Below are positions 17,227-27,025 of a stretch of 64,000 nt of DNA, one piece after another. A program made the translations under genes and the position numbers. The first letter of the stretch is position 1, and each line of letters opens with the position of its first letter. Location: positions 1 through 64,000 of the forward strand of contig NZ_BMMT01000013.1 of the NCBI RefSeq assembly GCF_014646075.1, written 5' to 3'. Below the pieces are notes generated by a model. It saw only the letters and a program-made list of their open reading frames with translations. It had not been told where the DNA came from and made no database searches. Source of the stretch: Saccharopolyspora thermophila. GTDB taxonomy: Bacteria > Actinomycetota > Actinomycetes > Mycobacteriales > Pseudonocardiaceae.

Positions 17227-18536
17227 ACCCGGACGAGGTGAACCCCGACGACAAGGTTACGGACACGGTGAGCACGAACAGGTTCGACAGCATCGAGCGC
17301 GCACTGGCCGACATCGCGGCCGGCCGCCCGGTGGTGGTGGTGGACGACGAGGACCGCGAGAACGAAGGCGACCTGATCTTCGCCGCGGAGCGGGCGACGC
17401 CGGAGCTGGTGGCGTTCATGGTCCGCTACACCTCGGGCTACATCTGCGTGGCGCTCCCCGGCGAGGACTGCGACCGGCTCGACCTGCCTCCCATGTACTA
17501 CTGGAACCAGGACCGCAAGGGCACCGCCTACACGGTCACGGTGGACGCGGCCGACGGCGTGACCACCGGCATCTCGGCCGCCGACCGCGCCAGGACGCTG
17601 CGCGTGCTCGCCGACGCCGACTCGACCGCCAAGGACCTCACCCGGCCCGGCCACGTGGTGCCGCTGCGCGCCCGCGACGGCGGGGTGCTGCGCCGCCCCG
17701 GCCACACCGAGGCCGCGGTCGACCTGGCCCGGCTCGCGGGGCTGCGGCCCGCGGGCGCGCTCTGCGAGATCGTCAGCCAGAAGTGCGAGGGCGACATGGC
17801 CCGCCGCGACGAGCTGGAGGTCTTCGCCGAGGAGCACGACCTGGCACTGATCACCATCGCCGACCTGATCGCCTACCGGCGCCGCTTCGAGAAGCAGGTG
17901 GTGCGGGTCGCCGAGGCCCGCATCCCCACCGCGCACGGCACCTTCCGCACCATCGGCTACGACAGCACCCTCGACGGCATCGAGCATCTGGCCCTGGTCT
18001 ACGGCGAGATCGGCGACGGCGAGGACATCCTGGTCCGGGTGCACTCCGAATGCCTCACCGGCGACGTGCTCGGTTCGCTGCGCTGCGACTGCGGGCCGCA
18101 GCTGGACGCGGCGATGGCCAAGATCGCCGAGGCCGGTCGCGGCGTGGTGCTCTACATGCGCGGACACGAGGGCCGCGGCATCGGGCTGATGCACAAGCTG
18201 CAGGCGTACCAGCTGCAGGACGACGGCGCGGACACTGTGGACGCCAACGTCGCGCTGGGCATGCCGGTGGACAGCCGCGACTACGGCCAGGGGGCGCAGA
18301 TCCTGTGCGACCTCGGCGTGAAGTCGATGCGGCTGCTCACCAACAACCCGTCCAAGCGGGTCGGGCTGGAGGGCTACGGGCTGCGCATCGTTGACCGGGT
18401 GCCACTGCCGATCCGGCCGAACCCGGAGAACATCCGCTACCTGCGCACCAAGCGCGACCGGATGGGCCACGTGCTGGACAATCTCGACGACGGTGAGGAC
18501 TCCTCGATCAACGGTGAGGCGGGAGTGACGGCATGA
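17223..18536 (+). CDS. ribBA: Bifunctional DHBP synthase / GTP cyclohydrolase II
   Basis: This fusion supplies both precursors of riboflavin. The N-terminal RibB half makes dihydroxybutanone phosphate from ribulose 5-phosphate ([31 protein letters not shown]). The C-terminal RibA half opens GTP ([24 protein letters not shown] with the three zinc cysteines, [28 protein letters not shown]). The break is near residue 215 of 437. The first 18 residues are an unconserved acidic leader, so initiation could also be at the GTG encoding V16 (STNRFDSIE). The GTG 17223 overlaps the ribE stop and the gene overlaps ribH by ATGA. Confidence 0.96.
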   Translation: MNPDEVNPDDKVTDTVSTNRFDSIERALADIAAGRPVVVVDDEDRENEGDLIFAAERATPELVAFMVRYTSGYICVALPGEDCDRLDLPPMYYWNQDRKGTAYTVTVDAADGVTTGISAADRARTLRVLADADSTAKDLTRPGHVVPLRARDGGVLRRPGHTEAAVDLARLAGLRPAGALCEIVSQKCEGDMARRDELEVFAEEHDLALITIADLIAYRRRFEKQVVRVAEARIPTAHGTFRTIGYDSTLDGIEHLALVYGEIGDGEDILVRVHSECLTGDVLGSLRCDCGPQLDAAMAKIAEAGRGVVLYMRGHEGRGIGLMHKLQAYQLQDDGADTVDANVALGMPVDSRDYGQGAQILCDLGVKSMRLLTNNPSKRVGLEGYGLRIVDRVPLPIRPNPENIRYLRTKRDRMGHVLDNLDDGEDSSINGEAGVTA

Positions 18537-19030
18537 GTGGCGAGGGGCGGCCGCGGATCAGCGTGCCCAAGGCGGGGGACCTGCGGTTGGGCATCGCCGC
18601 GATCCGCTGGCACGAGCGGCTGGTGGAGCAGATGCTCTCCCGCGCGCTGGCGGCGGCCAAGGAGGCGGGCATCGCCGAGCCGACCGTGGTGCGCGTGCCG
18701 GGTTCGGTCGAGCTGCCGGTGGTGTGCCAGCAGTTGGCGCACCAGCACGACGCGGTGGTGGCGCTGGGCGTGGTGATCCGCGGCGGCACCCCGCACTTTG
18801 ACTACGTCTGCGACTCGGTGACCCAGGGGCTGACCCGGGTGGCGCTGGACGAGTCCACAGCGGTCGGCAACGGCGTGCTGACCTGCGACACCGTCGAGCA
18901 GGCCGAGGCCAGGGCCGGGTTCGCGGACTCCGTGGAGGACAAGGGCTTCGAAGCGACCGCCGCCGCGCTGGAGACCGCGCTGGTGCTGCGCGAGCTGCGG
19001 GGCTGGAACGGTGAGCGGGGGTTCCTGTGA
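18533..19030 (+). CDS. ribH: 6,7-dimethyl-8-ribityllumazine synthase
   Basis: RibH condenses the pyrimidine and dihydroxybutanone phosphate into lumazine, and it assembles into pentamers or capsids. The 165-residue protein shows [55 protein letters not shown] and [19 protein letters not shown], covering substrate-site Trp, Ser/Glu and His. In many family members the first motif is ARFN; here it is AIRWHE. The ATG 18533 overlaps the ribBA stop by four bases and the stop overlaps the next GTG. Confidence 0.95.
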   Translation: MSGEGRPRISVPKAGDLRLGIAAIRWHERLVEQMLSRALAAAKEAGIAEPTVVRVPGSVELPVVCQQLAHQHDAVVALGVVIRGGTPHFDYVCDSVTQGLTRVALDESTAVGNGVLTCDTVEQAEARAGFADSVEDKGFEATAAALETALVLRELRGWNGERGFL

Positions 19031-19479
19031 GCACCGAACCGGTGGTGGTGCGGCCGCGGAAGGTGCGCCGGGTGGCGATCCCGGTCGCGGTCGCGCTGGT
19101 GGTGGTGTTCGGCCTGGTCGGCACGCTGCTGCGGGACACGCCGACCGGGGTGGTGTTCCGGGTGTCCGACCAGGTGGCGATGGCGCTGCTCGGCGTGCTG
19201 CTGGCGTGCGGCGTGATGCTGCTGACCCGACCGCGGCTGCGCGCGGACGCCGACGGGGTCGAGGTCCGCAACATCATCGGCACGCAGCGGTTCTCGTGGC
19301 CGCTGGTGCAGGCGTTCTCGTTCCCGGACGGCGCCCCGTGGGCCCGCCTGGAACTGCCGGAGGACGAGTACGTGCCGATCATGGCGATCCAGGCGGCGGA
19401 CGGCGAGCAGGCGGTGGTCGCGATGCGCCGCCTGCGCGAACTGCGCCGCCACGTCCAGCAGACCCAATCGGCGGAATGA
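19027..19479 (+). CDS. PH-domain membrane protein coupled to the rib operon
   Basis: The 150-residue product has two membrane helices (about 17-33 and 48-66) and then a small beta-rich domain ([33 protein letters not shown]...[16 protein letters not shown]) typical of the bacterial PH domain found in many actinobacterial membrane proteins. An equivalent gene follows ribH in mycobacteria (Rv1417). The GTG start overlaps the ribH stop (GTGA), so it is translated with the riboflavin enzymes, but its role is unknown. A transport or scaffold function next to the lumazine synthase would be speculation. Three hairpins follow downstream. Confidence 0.85.
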   Translation: MSTEPVVVRPRKVRRVAIPVAVALVVVFGLVGTLLRDTPTGVVFRVSDQVAMALLGVLLACGVMLLTRPRLRADADGVEVRNIIGTQRFSWPLVQAFSFPDGAPWARLELPEDEYVPIMAIQAADGEQAVVAMRRLRELRRHVQQTQSAE

Positions 19480-19596
19480 CCGCGGTCAGCAGAACCGCGA
19501 GTGGAACTCCAGCGCGTCCCGGCGCTACGCTGCGGCCGGTCAGCCGCGGTATCGGGGCGATGCTCGTAGCCCCGCGTCGGCGGCTCAGCGGGACCC

Positions 19597-19662
19597 GCCC
19601 AAGTTCGCCTGAACTTGGGCGCCCCACTCGGTGGGGGATTTTCCAGGTTTGCCGGAACCTGG
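19597..19662. repeat. Three consecutive hairpins at the end of the rib operon (palindromic repeat copies 2 and 3)
   Basis: Within 66 nt there are three perfect stems: GCCCAAGTTC/GAACTTGGGC with a GCCT loop (19597-19620), CCCCAC/GTGGGG with a TCG loop (19622-19636), and CCAGGTT/AACCTGG with a TGCCGG loop (19643-19662). The first and third are versions of one 20-nt unit in which paired positions changed together (A-T against G-C). They probably act as a transcription terminator and also belong to a dispersed repeat family. The rest of 19480-19745 shows nothing else recognisable. Confidence 0.8.
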
Positions 19663-19745
19663 ACACCCAATGAGGTGTTTGATGCCGCGCAACGTCAGCC
19701 ACGCGTAGATCGCGCCGTGCTGCAACGGTGCCTGAGGAGATCATC

Positions 19746-20504
19746 GTGCTGGAAGACGCTCAGTTCCAGGCGCACGTCGCGGACCGGTTGGCGGCCCTGC
19801 CGGGGGTGCGGGCGGTCAGCCTCGGCGGCTCGCGCGCCCAGGGCGTGCACCGCCCGGACAGCGACTGGGACTTCGCCCTCTACTACCGGGGCCGGTTCGA
19901 CCCGCAGGACCTGCGCGACGTGGGCTGGGCCGGGGAGGTCTCCGAGCTCGGTGGCTGGGGTGGCGGGGTGTTCAACGGTGGTGCGTGGCTGCAGATCGAC
20001 GGCCGCCACGTGGACGTTCACTACCGCGACCTCGACGAGGTGGAGCACCAGATCGCCGAGGCCCGCGCGGGTCGGTTCGAGTGGCAGCCGCTGATGTTCC
20101 ATCTCGCCGGCATCCCCAGCTACCTGGTGGTCGCCGAGCTGGCGATCAACCAGGTGCTGCACGGTGACCTGCCGCGCCCGGAGTACCCGGAGGCCCTGCG
20201 CAAGGCGGCTCCGCCGGTGTGGTGGGAGCGCGCATCCGCGGAGCTGACGTACGCGCGGATCAACCACGCGCCGCACGGCCGGCTCACCGAGACGGCGGGT
20301 GCGATCGCGACCGCCGCCTGCCAGGCGGCGCACGCGGTCCTCGCGGCCCGCGGTGAGTGGGTGACGAACGAGAAGCGCCTGCTCACCCGGGCGGGCCTGC
20401 GGGATGTGGACCGCATCATCGCGGAACTGACGGCGGCGTCGCTGGTGGCGGCGGTGGACGAGGCGCACGCCCTGTGCGACGCGGCGATTTCCGAAGCCCG
20501 CTAG
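19746..20504 (+). CDS. Nucleotidyltransferase-fold protein
   Basis: The 252-residue protein has a pol-beta-type nucleotidyltransferase core: GGSRAQG (27-33), DSDWD with carboxylates Asp40 and Asp42, and a third acidic residue in HVDVHY (Asp90). The C-terminal half is helical (WWERASAELTYARINHAP...ITAACQAAHAVLAARGEW) as in aminoglycoside adenylyltransferase-like enzymes. Substrate and role are not evident; it may adenylylate a small molecule or protein. I prefer GTG 19746, which has GAGGAG six bases upstream, over GTG 19728, which has no such site. It stands alone after the hairpin array. Confidence 0.8.
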   Translation: MLEDAQFQAHVADRLAALPGVRAVSLGGSRAQGVHRPDSDWDFALYYRGRFDPQDLRDVGWAGEVSELGGWGGGVFNGGAWLQIDGRHVDVHYRDLDEVEHQIAEARAGRFEWQPLMFHLAGIPSYLVVAELAINQVLHGDLPRPEYPEALRKAAPPVWWERASAELTYARINHAPHGRLTETAGAIATAACQAAHAVLAARGEWVTNEKRLLTRAGLRDVDRIIAELTAASLVAAVDEAHALCDAAISEAR

Positions 20505-20738
20505 CCGGCGGCCGGAACCCGGCGCACCACGCACCCGTGCCGGAACGGCAACTGGCCGACAGCGGGCGGTGCGGTTCTCGCGCAACGCGCGGGGGCGGGC
20601 GGAGTTCCGCCTGGTCGGCCACCTCGTCGAGCTCGCGGTGCAGGCCGACCCGGACAGCACCGGGGTGTGCGGCGTCCGGGATGCGGCGGGTGGGGGACAA
20701 TGGCGATGGTGCCTGGAGGCGTCGGGTTGGAGGAGATC

Positions 20739-21761
20739 GTGAGCGTGGCCCAGCAGCGCAACCTTCGGTTGGTGCGGGACGTCCCGACCGAGCTCGGCGT
20801 GCGGCTCGGCGACATCAGGCTGCGCAACCGCCTGGTGACCTCGTCCAGCCTGCTCGGCTACGGCGTCGCCAACGCCAAGCTGGTGCCCTACGGCATGAGC
20901 CCGATCTCGCAGTTCGTGCCGTTGTCCCGCTTCGGCGCGGTCACCACCCGCACGGTCACCGTCGAGCCGCGCGAAGGCCACTTCACCACCCGCGACGTGT
21001 GGCCGCTGCACGAGCTGCCCGCGCTGCTCAGGCGCTACGGGCAGGCGCTGCGGCAGGTGGACGGCGGCTGGCTGAACGCCTTCGGCTGGTGCAACGTCGG
21101 CATTGACGCCTACCTGCGCGACTACTACCCGCGCACCCGCGAGCAGAACACCATCATCTCCGTCGGCGGCTTCTCCGCCGAGGAGTTCGTCACGCTGGTC
21201 GACAAGGTCAACGCCGCGGTGCCCGCCGGGGAGATCGCCGCCGTCGAGTTCAACGTCTCCTGCCACAACGTCAACTTCGACTTCAACCAGATCATCGAGT
21301 CGGTGCTGGCCGAGGCGGTGCCGCGCAGCAACCACCCGGTGATCCTCAAGCTGTCGCCGGACTACGACTACCTCGGGCACGCCCGGCTGGCGGCCCGCCA
21401 CGGGGTTTCCGCGCTCACCGCCATCAACACCGTCAAGGGCCTGCGGCTGGACCCGAACACCGGGCAGCCGCTGCTCAAGAACGGCTTCGGCGGGCTGTCC
21501 GGCCGCGCGATCAAGCCGATCGGCCTGCGGGTGGTCAAGGAGCTGCGGGACGCCGGGGTGACGTTGCCGATCATCGCCACCGGCGGCATCCGCACCTTCG
21601 ACGACTGCCGCGAGTACTTCTGGGCCGGCGCGGACGCGGTCAGCCTCGGCAGCGCCGCGTGGTTCACCAGCTACCCGGGCTACGCCCTCTCGCCGTTCCA
21701 CGGCGCGCGCATCCGCCGGCTCCTACGTCGCATCGAGAGCTACGAGCCCCCGGCGCGCTGA
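20739..21761 (+). CDS. Dihydroorotate dehydrogenase-like flavoprotein
   Basis: The 340-residue protein has the FMN-binding TIM barrel of the DHOD/DPD family: LGDIRLRNRLVTSSSLLGYG, VILKLSPDYDYLGHARLA, TAINTVKG, GGLSGRAIKPIGLRVVKEL and IIATGGIRTFDD. The active-site loop reads FNVSCHNVNF, with Cys175 present but His in place of the Pro of the usual SCPN, and the substrate contacts NTVKG are altered from classical PyrD. I read it as a paralogue acting on another pyrimidine or enone, not the pathway pyrD. GTG 20739 has GGAGGAGA at good spacing. GTG 20709 is an alternative, seven bases after GACAAT (20696-20701), and would be leaderless. Confidence 0.75.
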   Translation: MSVAQQRNLRLVRDVPTELGVRLGDIRLRNRLVTSSSLLGYGVANAKLVPYGMSPISQFVPLSRFGAVTTRTVTVEPREGHFTTRDVWPLHELPALLRRYGQALRQVDGGWLNAFGWCNVGIDAYLRDYYPRTREQNTIISVGGFSAEEFVTLVDKVNAAVPAGEIAAVEFNVSCHNVNFDFNQIIESVLAEAVPRSNHPVILKLSPDYDYLGHARLAARHGVSALTAINTVKGLRLDPNTGQPLLKNGFGGLSGRAIKPIGLRVVKELRDAGVTLPIIATGGIRTFDDCREYFWAGADAVSLGSAAWFTSYPGYALSPFHGARIRRLLRRIESYEPPAR

Positions 21762-21955
21762 CCGAGCCCGACCTGGTGGTCACCGACCTGGTCCGCTGAC
21801 TCCTGCAAGCCCGGACGGCGCCTTCGCTCCCGGCAGCTCGGGGAGTGCGGATCTCCTTGTGCGGCGGCGGAATTCGCCCGGTAAGCGGGCCGCGCATCCC
21901 CGGCGGCGTGGTAGACAGTGATCAGGAGCACATCGCTACCACTGGGGAGGCGACT

Positions 21956-23035
21956 TTGTCCGGTTACGGAGCCTTCGGCAGCAGTCTGCGGGATCTGCCG
22001 CGGTTGCGGCGGACGCGGCGTGGTCGGGTGTCCAGTTGGGACCGCACCGGTGGCAACACCGACAACGTGCGCATCGAACCGGGTCAGACCCGGGAACTCG
22101 CGGACATCGCCGGGCCGGGCGTCATCACCCACATCTGGTGCACCGTCGCCCTGGACCACGTCGGGCGGCCCGCCGAGCTGGAGGGCGACTACCTGCGACG
22201 GCTGGTGCTGCGCATCACCTGGGACGACTCGCCGCACCCGGCCGTGCTGGTGCCGCTGGGGGACTTCTTCGGGATGGGGCACGGCCGCAGCGCCAACTTC
22301 GTGTCCGCGCCGCTGCAGATGAGCCCGCAGGACGGTAAGGGCTTCAACTGCTGGTTCGCCATGCCGTTCGCCGGCCGCGCCCGGGTCGAGCTGATCAGTG
22401 AGATGAGCGTCAAACCCGTGACGTTCTACTACTACATCGACTACGAGACCTACGCCGAGCCCGACCCGGAGCTGGCCTACTTCCACGCCCAGTGGCGGCG
22501 GCAGAACCCCACCGACGGCGTCGAGCAGGGCGACCAGACCAACGAGGAGTTTCTCTTCGGCGGCACCAACACCGACGGCGCCGGCAACTACGTGCTGCTG
22601 GAAGCCGAGGGCCGCGGGCACTACGTCGGCACCGTGCTCAACGTGCACAACATGCGCCACACCAGCGACTGGAACTGGTACGGCGAGGGCGACGACATGT
22701 TCTTCATCGACGGCGAGCCGTGGCCGCCGCGGCTGCACGGCACCGGCACCGAGGACTACTTCAACACCGCGTGGTGCCCGACCCAGGCGTACCAGGCGCC
22801 GTACCACGGGCTGACCATGCCAGGCGGGCCGAACTGGAGCGGCCAGGTGTCCTACTACCGCTTCCACATCGAGGACCCGGTGGTCTTCGAGCGCTCGATC
22901 CGGGTGACCATCGAGCACGGGCATGCGAACAAACGCTCCGACGACGTGTCGTCGGTGGCGTACTGGTACCAGACCCTCCCGGCACTGCCGTTCGACCTGG
23001 CCCCGGTCGACCAGCGCCTCCCGCGCCCCCTCTGA
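21956..23035 (+). CDS. DUF2961 / glycoside hydrolase family 172 protein
   Basis: The 359-residue protein is a DUF2961 member: SSWDRTGGNTDN near the N-terminus, GVITHIWCTV, PLGDFFGMGHG, FNCWFAMPF, the metal- and acid-rich EGDDMFFIDGE and HGTGTEDYFNTAW. DUF2961 has been reclassified as GH172, whose studied members act on alpha-D-fructofuranosides/difructose anhydride or on D-arabinofuranose linkages. I see no signal peptide, so it appears cytoplasmic, unlike a wall-degrading arabinanase. TTG 21956 is chosen because GGGGAGG precedes it by five bases and the conserved region starts soon after. A GTG at 21845 is in frame but lacks support. Confidence 0.82.
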   Translation: MSGYGAFGSSLRDLPRLRRTRRGRVSSWDRTGGNTDNVRIEPGQTRELADIAGPGVITHIWCTVALDHVGRPAELEGDYLRRLVLRITWDDSPHPAVLVPLGDFFGMGHGRSANFVSAPLQMSPQDGKGFNCWFAMPFAGRARVELISEMSVKPVTFYYYIDYETYAEPDPELAYFHAQWRRQNPTDGVEQGDQTNEEFLFGGTNTDGAGNYVLLEAEGRGHYVGTVLNVHNMRHTSDWNWYGEGDDMFFIDGEPWPPRLHGTGTEDYFNTAWCPTQAYQAPYHGLTMPGGPNWSGQVSYYRFHIEDPVVFERSIRVTIEHGHANKRSDDVSSVAYWYQTLPALPFDLAPVDQRLPRPL

Positions 23036-23043
23036 CGAGTACT

Positions 23044-23078
23044 GCGGGCACCCTCCGCCGAGCAGACGGGTGCCCCGC
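23044..23078. terminator. Terminator between convergent GH172 and MBL genes
   Basis: GCGGGCACCC (23044-23053) pairs with GGGTGCCCCGC (23068-23078) with one bulged C and a 14-nt loop. Confidence 0.65.
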
Positions 23079-23095
23079 ACCTCGAAACAGCGCGG

Positions 23096-24034
23096 TCAGA
23101 CCGCGGTGCGGAGGGGGCCGCCGTGGTAGGCGATCGCGTCCGCGAGCGCCGCCGGGAGATCCAGCTCCACCTCGTCGGCGTCCGCGTACGCGCGGTGCAG
23201 GTTCAGCACGATCCGTTCCTGGTCCGGCCAGGCCGCGAACTCGCCCAGGTCGCAGCGCCGCGCGGCCTCCAGCGGCGACAGCCCGTCGAGGCGCCCCCGA
23301 CGGGCCGTGTCCAGCACGAACCGGTAGTAGCGGGCGTGGTCCTCCAGCACCCGCGGCAGCGCCGCACCGGGCAGGACCGGTCCGTGCCCCGGCACCACCG
23401 TTTCCGCCGCGAAACCCGCCAACCAGTCCAGCGACCGCAGCGCACCCTCCACCGAACCCATGACCAGCAGGGGCGTCACGCCGTGGAAGATCAGGTCGCC
23501 GGTGAACAGCACCGCCGACTCCGGCACCCATGCCACCACGTCGCCCGTCGTGTGCGCGGCGTAGCCCGGGTGCCGCAGCTCGACGGTCACGCCCCCGCAG
23601 TGCAGGGTCAGTGAGTCGTGCAGCACCACGTCCGGCGCCCGGTGCTCGGTGATGCCCCACTGCGGCGACGGCTGCCACACCGGCGGCAGGTCGGTCAGCA
23701 GCGTGTCCGCCAGGATGCCCTCGCGCGTCGCGGCATGCCCGACCAGGACGGTCGACTCCGGCAGCAGGGCGTTGCCGTACGTGTGGTCGCCATGCAGGTG
23801 CGTGTTCACCGCGAACCGGATCGGCGCCCCGCCCCCGGCCTGTCGCACCGCCGCGAGGAAACGCTCGGTGCGCTGCGCGGTGGCGCACGTGTCGACCAGC
23901 AGCACGCCGTCGTCGCCGAACACCGCCCCGGCGTTGTTGATCCACCAGGAGCCGTCCGGTTGTACCCAGGCGTGCACCCGCGGGCCCACCTCGGAGAGGG
24001 TCGCGTGTTCAGGGCTCGTGTGCTCGGCGGTCAT
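23096..24034 (-). CDS. Metallo-beta-lactamase-fold hydrolase
   Basis: The 312-residue protein has the MBL metal motif NTHLHGDHTYGN (HxHxDH), later ligands in HPGYAAHTTGD and LFTGDLIFHG, and VVPGHGPVL. DDGVLLVDTCAT is the usual second strand. These features suit a general Zn/Fe hydrolase (glyoxalase II, quinone-hydrolase or lactonase type); the substrate is unknown. ATG 24034 follows GGGAGG. The promoter region is shared with the divergent uvrC (110 bp). Confidence 0.85.
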   Translation of the reverse strand: MTAEHTSPEHATLSEVGPRVHAWVQPDGSWWINNAGAVFGDDGVLLVDTCATAQRTERFLAAVRQAGGGAPIRFAVNTHLHGDHTYGNALLPESTVLVGHAATREGILADTLLTDLPPVWQPSPQWGITEHRAPDVVLHDSLTLHCGGVTVELRHPGYAAHTTGDVVAWVPESAVLFTGDLIFHGVTPLLVMGSVEGALRSLDWLAGFAAETVVPGHGPVLPGAALPRVLEDHARYYRFVLDTARRGRLDGLSPLEAARRCDLGEFAAWPDQERIVLNLHRAYADADEVELDLPAALADAIAYHGGPLRTAV

Positions 24035-24144
24035 GACGGAACCTCCCGGGACAGCAGAATCGATCTTCTTCGAAGGCCAGTGTGCCCGCTGGCGCGGGTC
24101 CGGGTGAGATCGATGCGGTCGGACCCCGCACGTAGGGTGGAAGC

Positions 24145-26154
24145 GTGGCCGATCCGTCCACCTACCGACCCGCACCCGGCACGATCCCGGACGCCCCGGG
24201 CGTGTACCGGTTCCACGACGCCGGTGGCCGCGTGATCTACGTCGGCAAGGCGAAGAGCCTGCGCAGCAGGCTGTCGTCCTACTTCGCCGACCTCGCCGGG
24301 CTGCACCCGCGCACCCGGCAGATGGTCACCACCGCCACCGGCGTGGAGTGGACCGTCGTCGGCACCGAGGTCGAGGCGCTGCAGCTGGAGTACTCCTGGA
24401 TCAAGGAGTACGACCCGAAGTTCAACGTGCGCTACCGCGACGACAAGTCGTACCCGGTGCTGGCCGTCACGCTGCACGAGGAGTACCCGCGGCTGCACGT
24501 CTACCGCGGCCCGCGCCGCCGCGGCGTGCGCTACTTCGGGCCGTACGCGCACGCCTGGGCGATCCGCGAGACGCTCGACCTGCTGCTGCGGGTGTTCCCG
24601 GCGCGCACCTGCTCCGCCGGGGTGTTCAGGCGGCACTCCCAGATCGGCCGCCCCTGCCTGCTCGGCTACATCGGCAAGTGCTCGGCGCCGTGTGTCGGAC
24701 GGGTCAGCGCCGCGGAGCACCGCACCATCGTCGAGGACTTCTGCGACTTCCTGGCTGGGCACACCGACCAGCTGATGCGCAAGCTCGACAAGGAGATGCA
24801 GGCCGCCGCGGCCGAGCTGGAGTTCGAGCGCGCCGCCCGGCTGCGCGACGACCTGGAGGCGCTGCGCCGGGCCATGGAGAAGCAGGCGGTGGTGCTCGGC
24901 GACGGCACCGACGCCGACGTGGTGGCCTTCGCCGAGGACGAGCTGGCCGCTGCCGTGCAGGTCTTCCACATCCGCGGCGGCCGGGTACGCGGCCAGCGCG
25001 GCTGGGTTATCGACAAGGTCGAGGAGACCGGCACCGCGGAACTCACCGCGCAGTTCCTCACCCAGTTCTACGGCGAGCAGGCCGCGCTGGCTGACCAGGC
25101 CGACGCCGGCGGCAGCCCGGTGCCCCGCGAGGTGCTGGTGCCGCAGCTGCCCGACGATGCCGAGACGATCGCCGGCTGGCTCAGCGAACTGCGCGGCAGC
25201 CGGGTGCGCCTGCGGGTGCCGCAGCGCGGCGACAAGCGCGCGCTGATGGAAACCGTCGAGCGCAACGCCAAGGAGGCATTCCAGCAGTACAAGCTGCGCC
25301 GCGCCGGCGACCTGACCGCCCGCTCGGCCGCGCTGCAGGAGCTGCAGGAGGCGCTGGCGCTGGACAGCGCACCGCTGCGGATCGAGTGCATCGACGTCAG
25401 CCACGTGCAGGGCAGCGACGTGGTGGCGTCGCTGGTGGTCTTCGAGGACGGCGTGCCGCGCAAGTCCGAGTACCGCCGCTTCGAGGTCCGCAAGGGCGCC
25501 GCGGGCGGCGACGTCGGGTCCATCGACGAGGTGGTGCGCCGCCGGTTCGCCCGCTACCTCGCCGAGACCGGCGGGTCCGAGGCGGCCGACCGGGTCGGCT
25601 CGGCCATCGACCCCGACACCGGCCGCCCCCGCAAGTTCGCCTACCCGCCGAACCTGCTGGTCATCGACGGCGGCGCCCCGCAGGCCAATGCGGCGGCCGA
25701 CGCGCTCACCGAACTCGGCGTCACCGACGTCGCGGTGATCGGACTGGCCAAGCGGCTGGAGGAGGTGTGGCTGCCCGCTGACCCCGACCCGGTGATCCTG
25801 CCCCGCACCAGCGAGGCGCTCTACCTGCTGCAACGGGTCCGCGACGAGGCGCACCGCTTCGCGATCAGCTACCACCGTAAGAAGCGCGCCAAGCGCATGA
25901 CAAGCTCCACATTGGACGCGATTCCGGGACTGGGCGCAACCCGCCGGGCGGCGTTGCTCAAGCACTTCGGCTCGGTGCGCCGACTGCGCCAGGCCGGGGT
26001 GGACGAGATCGCCGCGGTACCCGGGATCGGCCGCCGCACCGCCGAGACCGTGCACCAGGCGCTTGCGGCGGAAGGGGGAACCGGGCGCGGCCCGGAGCCG
26101 GACCGCCGGGCCGGGCCCGGCGCCGACAACACTGAAGGGGAGAGCAGTGACTGA
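24145..26154 (+). CDS. uvrC: UvrABC excinuclease subunit C
   Basis: UvrC makes both incisions in nucleotide excision repair. The 669-residue protein has the GIY-YIG domain ([30 protein letters not shown], about 15-95), the cysteine-containing linker [31 protein letters not shown], a UVR motif, the RNase H-like 5'-nuclease ([31 protein letters not shown]) and a C-terminal helix-hairpin-helix pair ([21 protein letters not shown]). GTG 24145 follows TAGGGT (24133-24138) by six bases, so it is probably leaderless. It overlaps rapZ by eight bases. Confidence 0.97.
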   Translation: MADPSTYRPAPGTIPDAPGVYRFHDAGGRVIYVGKAKSLRSRLSSYFADLAGLHPRTRQMVTTATGVEWTVVGTEVEALQLEYSWIKEYDPKFNVRYRDDKSYPVLAVTLHEEYPRLHVYRGPRRRGVRYFGPYAHAWAIRETLDLLLRVFPARTCSAGVFRRHSQIGRPCLLGYIGKCSAPCVGRVSAAEHRTIVEDFCDFLAGHTDQLMRKLDKEMQAAAAELEFERAARLRDDLEALRRAMEKQAVVLGDGTDADVVAFAEDELAAAVQVFHIRGGRVRGQRGWVIDKVEETGTAELTAQFLTQFYGEQAALADQADAGGSPVPREVLVPQLPDDAETIAGWLSELRGSRVRLRVPQRGDKRALMETVERNAKEAFQQYKLRRAGDLTARSAALQELQEALALDSAPLRIECIDVSHVQGSDVVASLVVFEDGVPRKSEYRRFEVRKGAAGGDVGSIDEVVRRRFARYLAETGGSEAADRVGSAIDPDTGRPRKFAYPPNLLVIDGGAPQANAAADALTELGVTDVAVIGLAKRLEEVWLPADPDPVILPRTSEALYLLQRVRDEAHRFAISYHRKKRAKRMTSSTLDAIPGLGATRRAALLKHFGSVRRLRQAGVDEIAAVPGIGRRTAETVHQALAAEGGTGRGPEPDRRAGPGADNTEGESSD

Positions 26155-27025
26155 GGAGCACTCGGGCATCGAGGTCGCCGTCGTCAGCGGCCTGTCCGGG
26201 GCGGGGCGCAGCACCGCGGCCAAGTGCCTGGAGGACCTGGGCTGGTTCGTGGTGGACAACCTGCCGCCGGAGCTGATCGCCACGATGGTGGAGCTGGGGG
26301 CCAGGTCCAGCGGAGCGGTGACCCGCGTCGCGGTGGTGATGGACGTGCGCAGCCGGGCGTTCACCGAGGACCTGGGCGCGGTCATCAAGGACCTCGACGC
26401 CCGCGGCTACAAGCCGAAGGTGTTGTTCCTGGAGGCCACCGACGAGGTGCTGATCCGCCGCTTCGAGCAGGTGCGGCGCGGCCACCCACTGCAGGGCGAG
26501 GGCCGGTTGGCCGACGGAATCGCCGCGGAGCGCTCGCTGCTGTCCAGGCTGCGCTCCGAGGCCGACCTGATCCTGGACACCACGGGTTTGTCGGTGCACC
26601 AGCTGCGGGCCAAGATCGAGGACGCCTTCGGCACCGAGGCCAGCACCCGCACCCGCGTCACCGTGCTGTCGTTCGGCTACAAGTACGGGCTCCCGATGGA
26701 CGCCGATCTGGTGATGGACTGCCGGTTTTTGCCCAACCCGTTCTGGATCCCGGAGCTACGCGAGTTCAACGGACTCGATGACGAGGTCCGCAACTACGTG
26801 CTCGGTCAGGAGGGCGCCGAGGAGTTCCTGCAGAGCTACCAGCAGCTGCTGCGGCTGGTCGGGGCGGGCTACCACCGGGAGGGCAAGCGGTACCTGACGC
26901 TGGCCCTGGGCTGCACCGGCGGCAAGCACCGCAGCGTCGCGCTGGCCGAGGAACTGGCCCGCCGACTGGCCGAGGACGACGGGATGATGGTCAAGACGGT
27001 CCACCGGGACCTGGGGCGCGAGTGA
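26147..27025 (+). CDS. rapZ: RapZ/YvcJ nucleotide-binding protein
   Basis: RapZ-family proteins bind nucleotides and, in some bacteria, control glmS through small RNAs; in actinobacteria the gene forms an operon with yvcK and whiA. The 292-residue protein has a P-loop reading [10 protein letters not shown] (Arg in place of the usual Lys), the DNLPPEL motif, and the C-terminal [20 protein letters not shown] 26147 lies inside the end of uvrC and the longer upstream frame is not conserved. It overlaps yvcK by GTGA. Confidence 0.94.
   Translation: MTEEHSGIEVAVVSGLSGAGRSTAAKCLEDLGWFVVDNLPPELIATMVELGARSSGAVTRVAVVMDVRSRAFTEDLGAVIKDLDARGYKPKVLFLEATDEVLIRRFEQVRRGHPLQGEGRLADGIAAERSLLSRLRSEADLILDTTGLSVHQLRAKIEDAFGTEASTRTRVTVLSFGYKYGLPMDADLVMDCRFLPNPFWIPELREFNGLDDEVRNYVLGQEGAEEFLQSYQQLLRLVGAGYHREGKRYLTLALGCTGGKHRSVALAEELARRLAEDDGMMVKTVHRDLGRE

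Noticed and set aside
24031-26388. Minus-strand open frame of about 785 codons opposite uvrC
   Set aside because: The plus strand carries the complete uvrC and rapZ motifs; the minus frame is compositional only.
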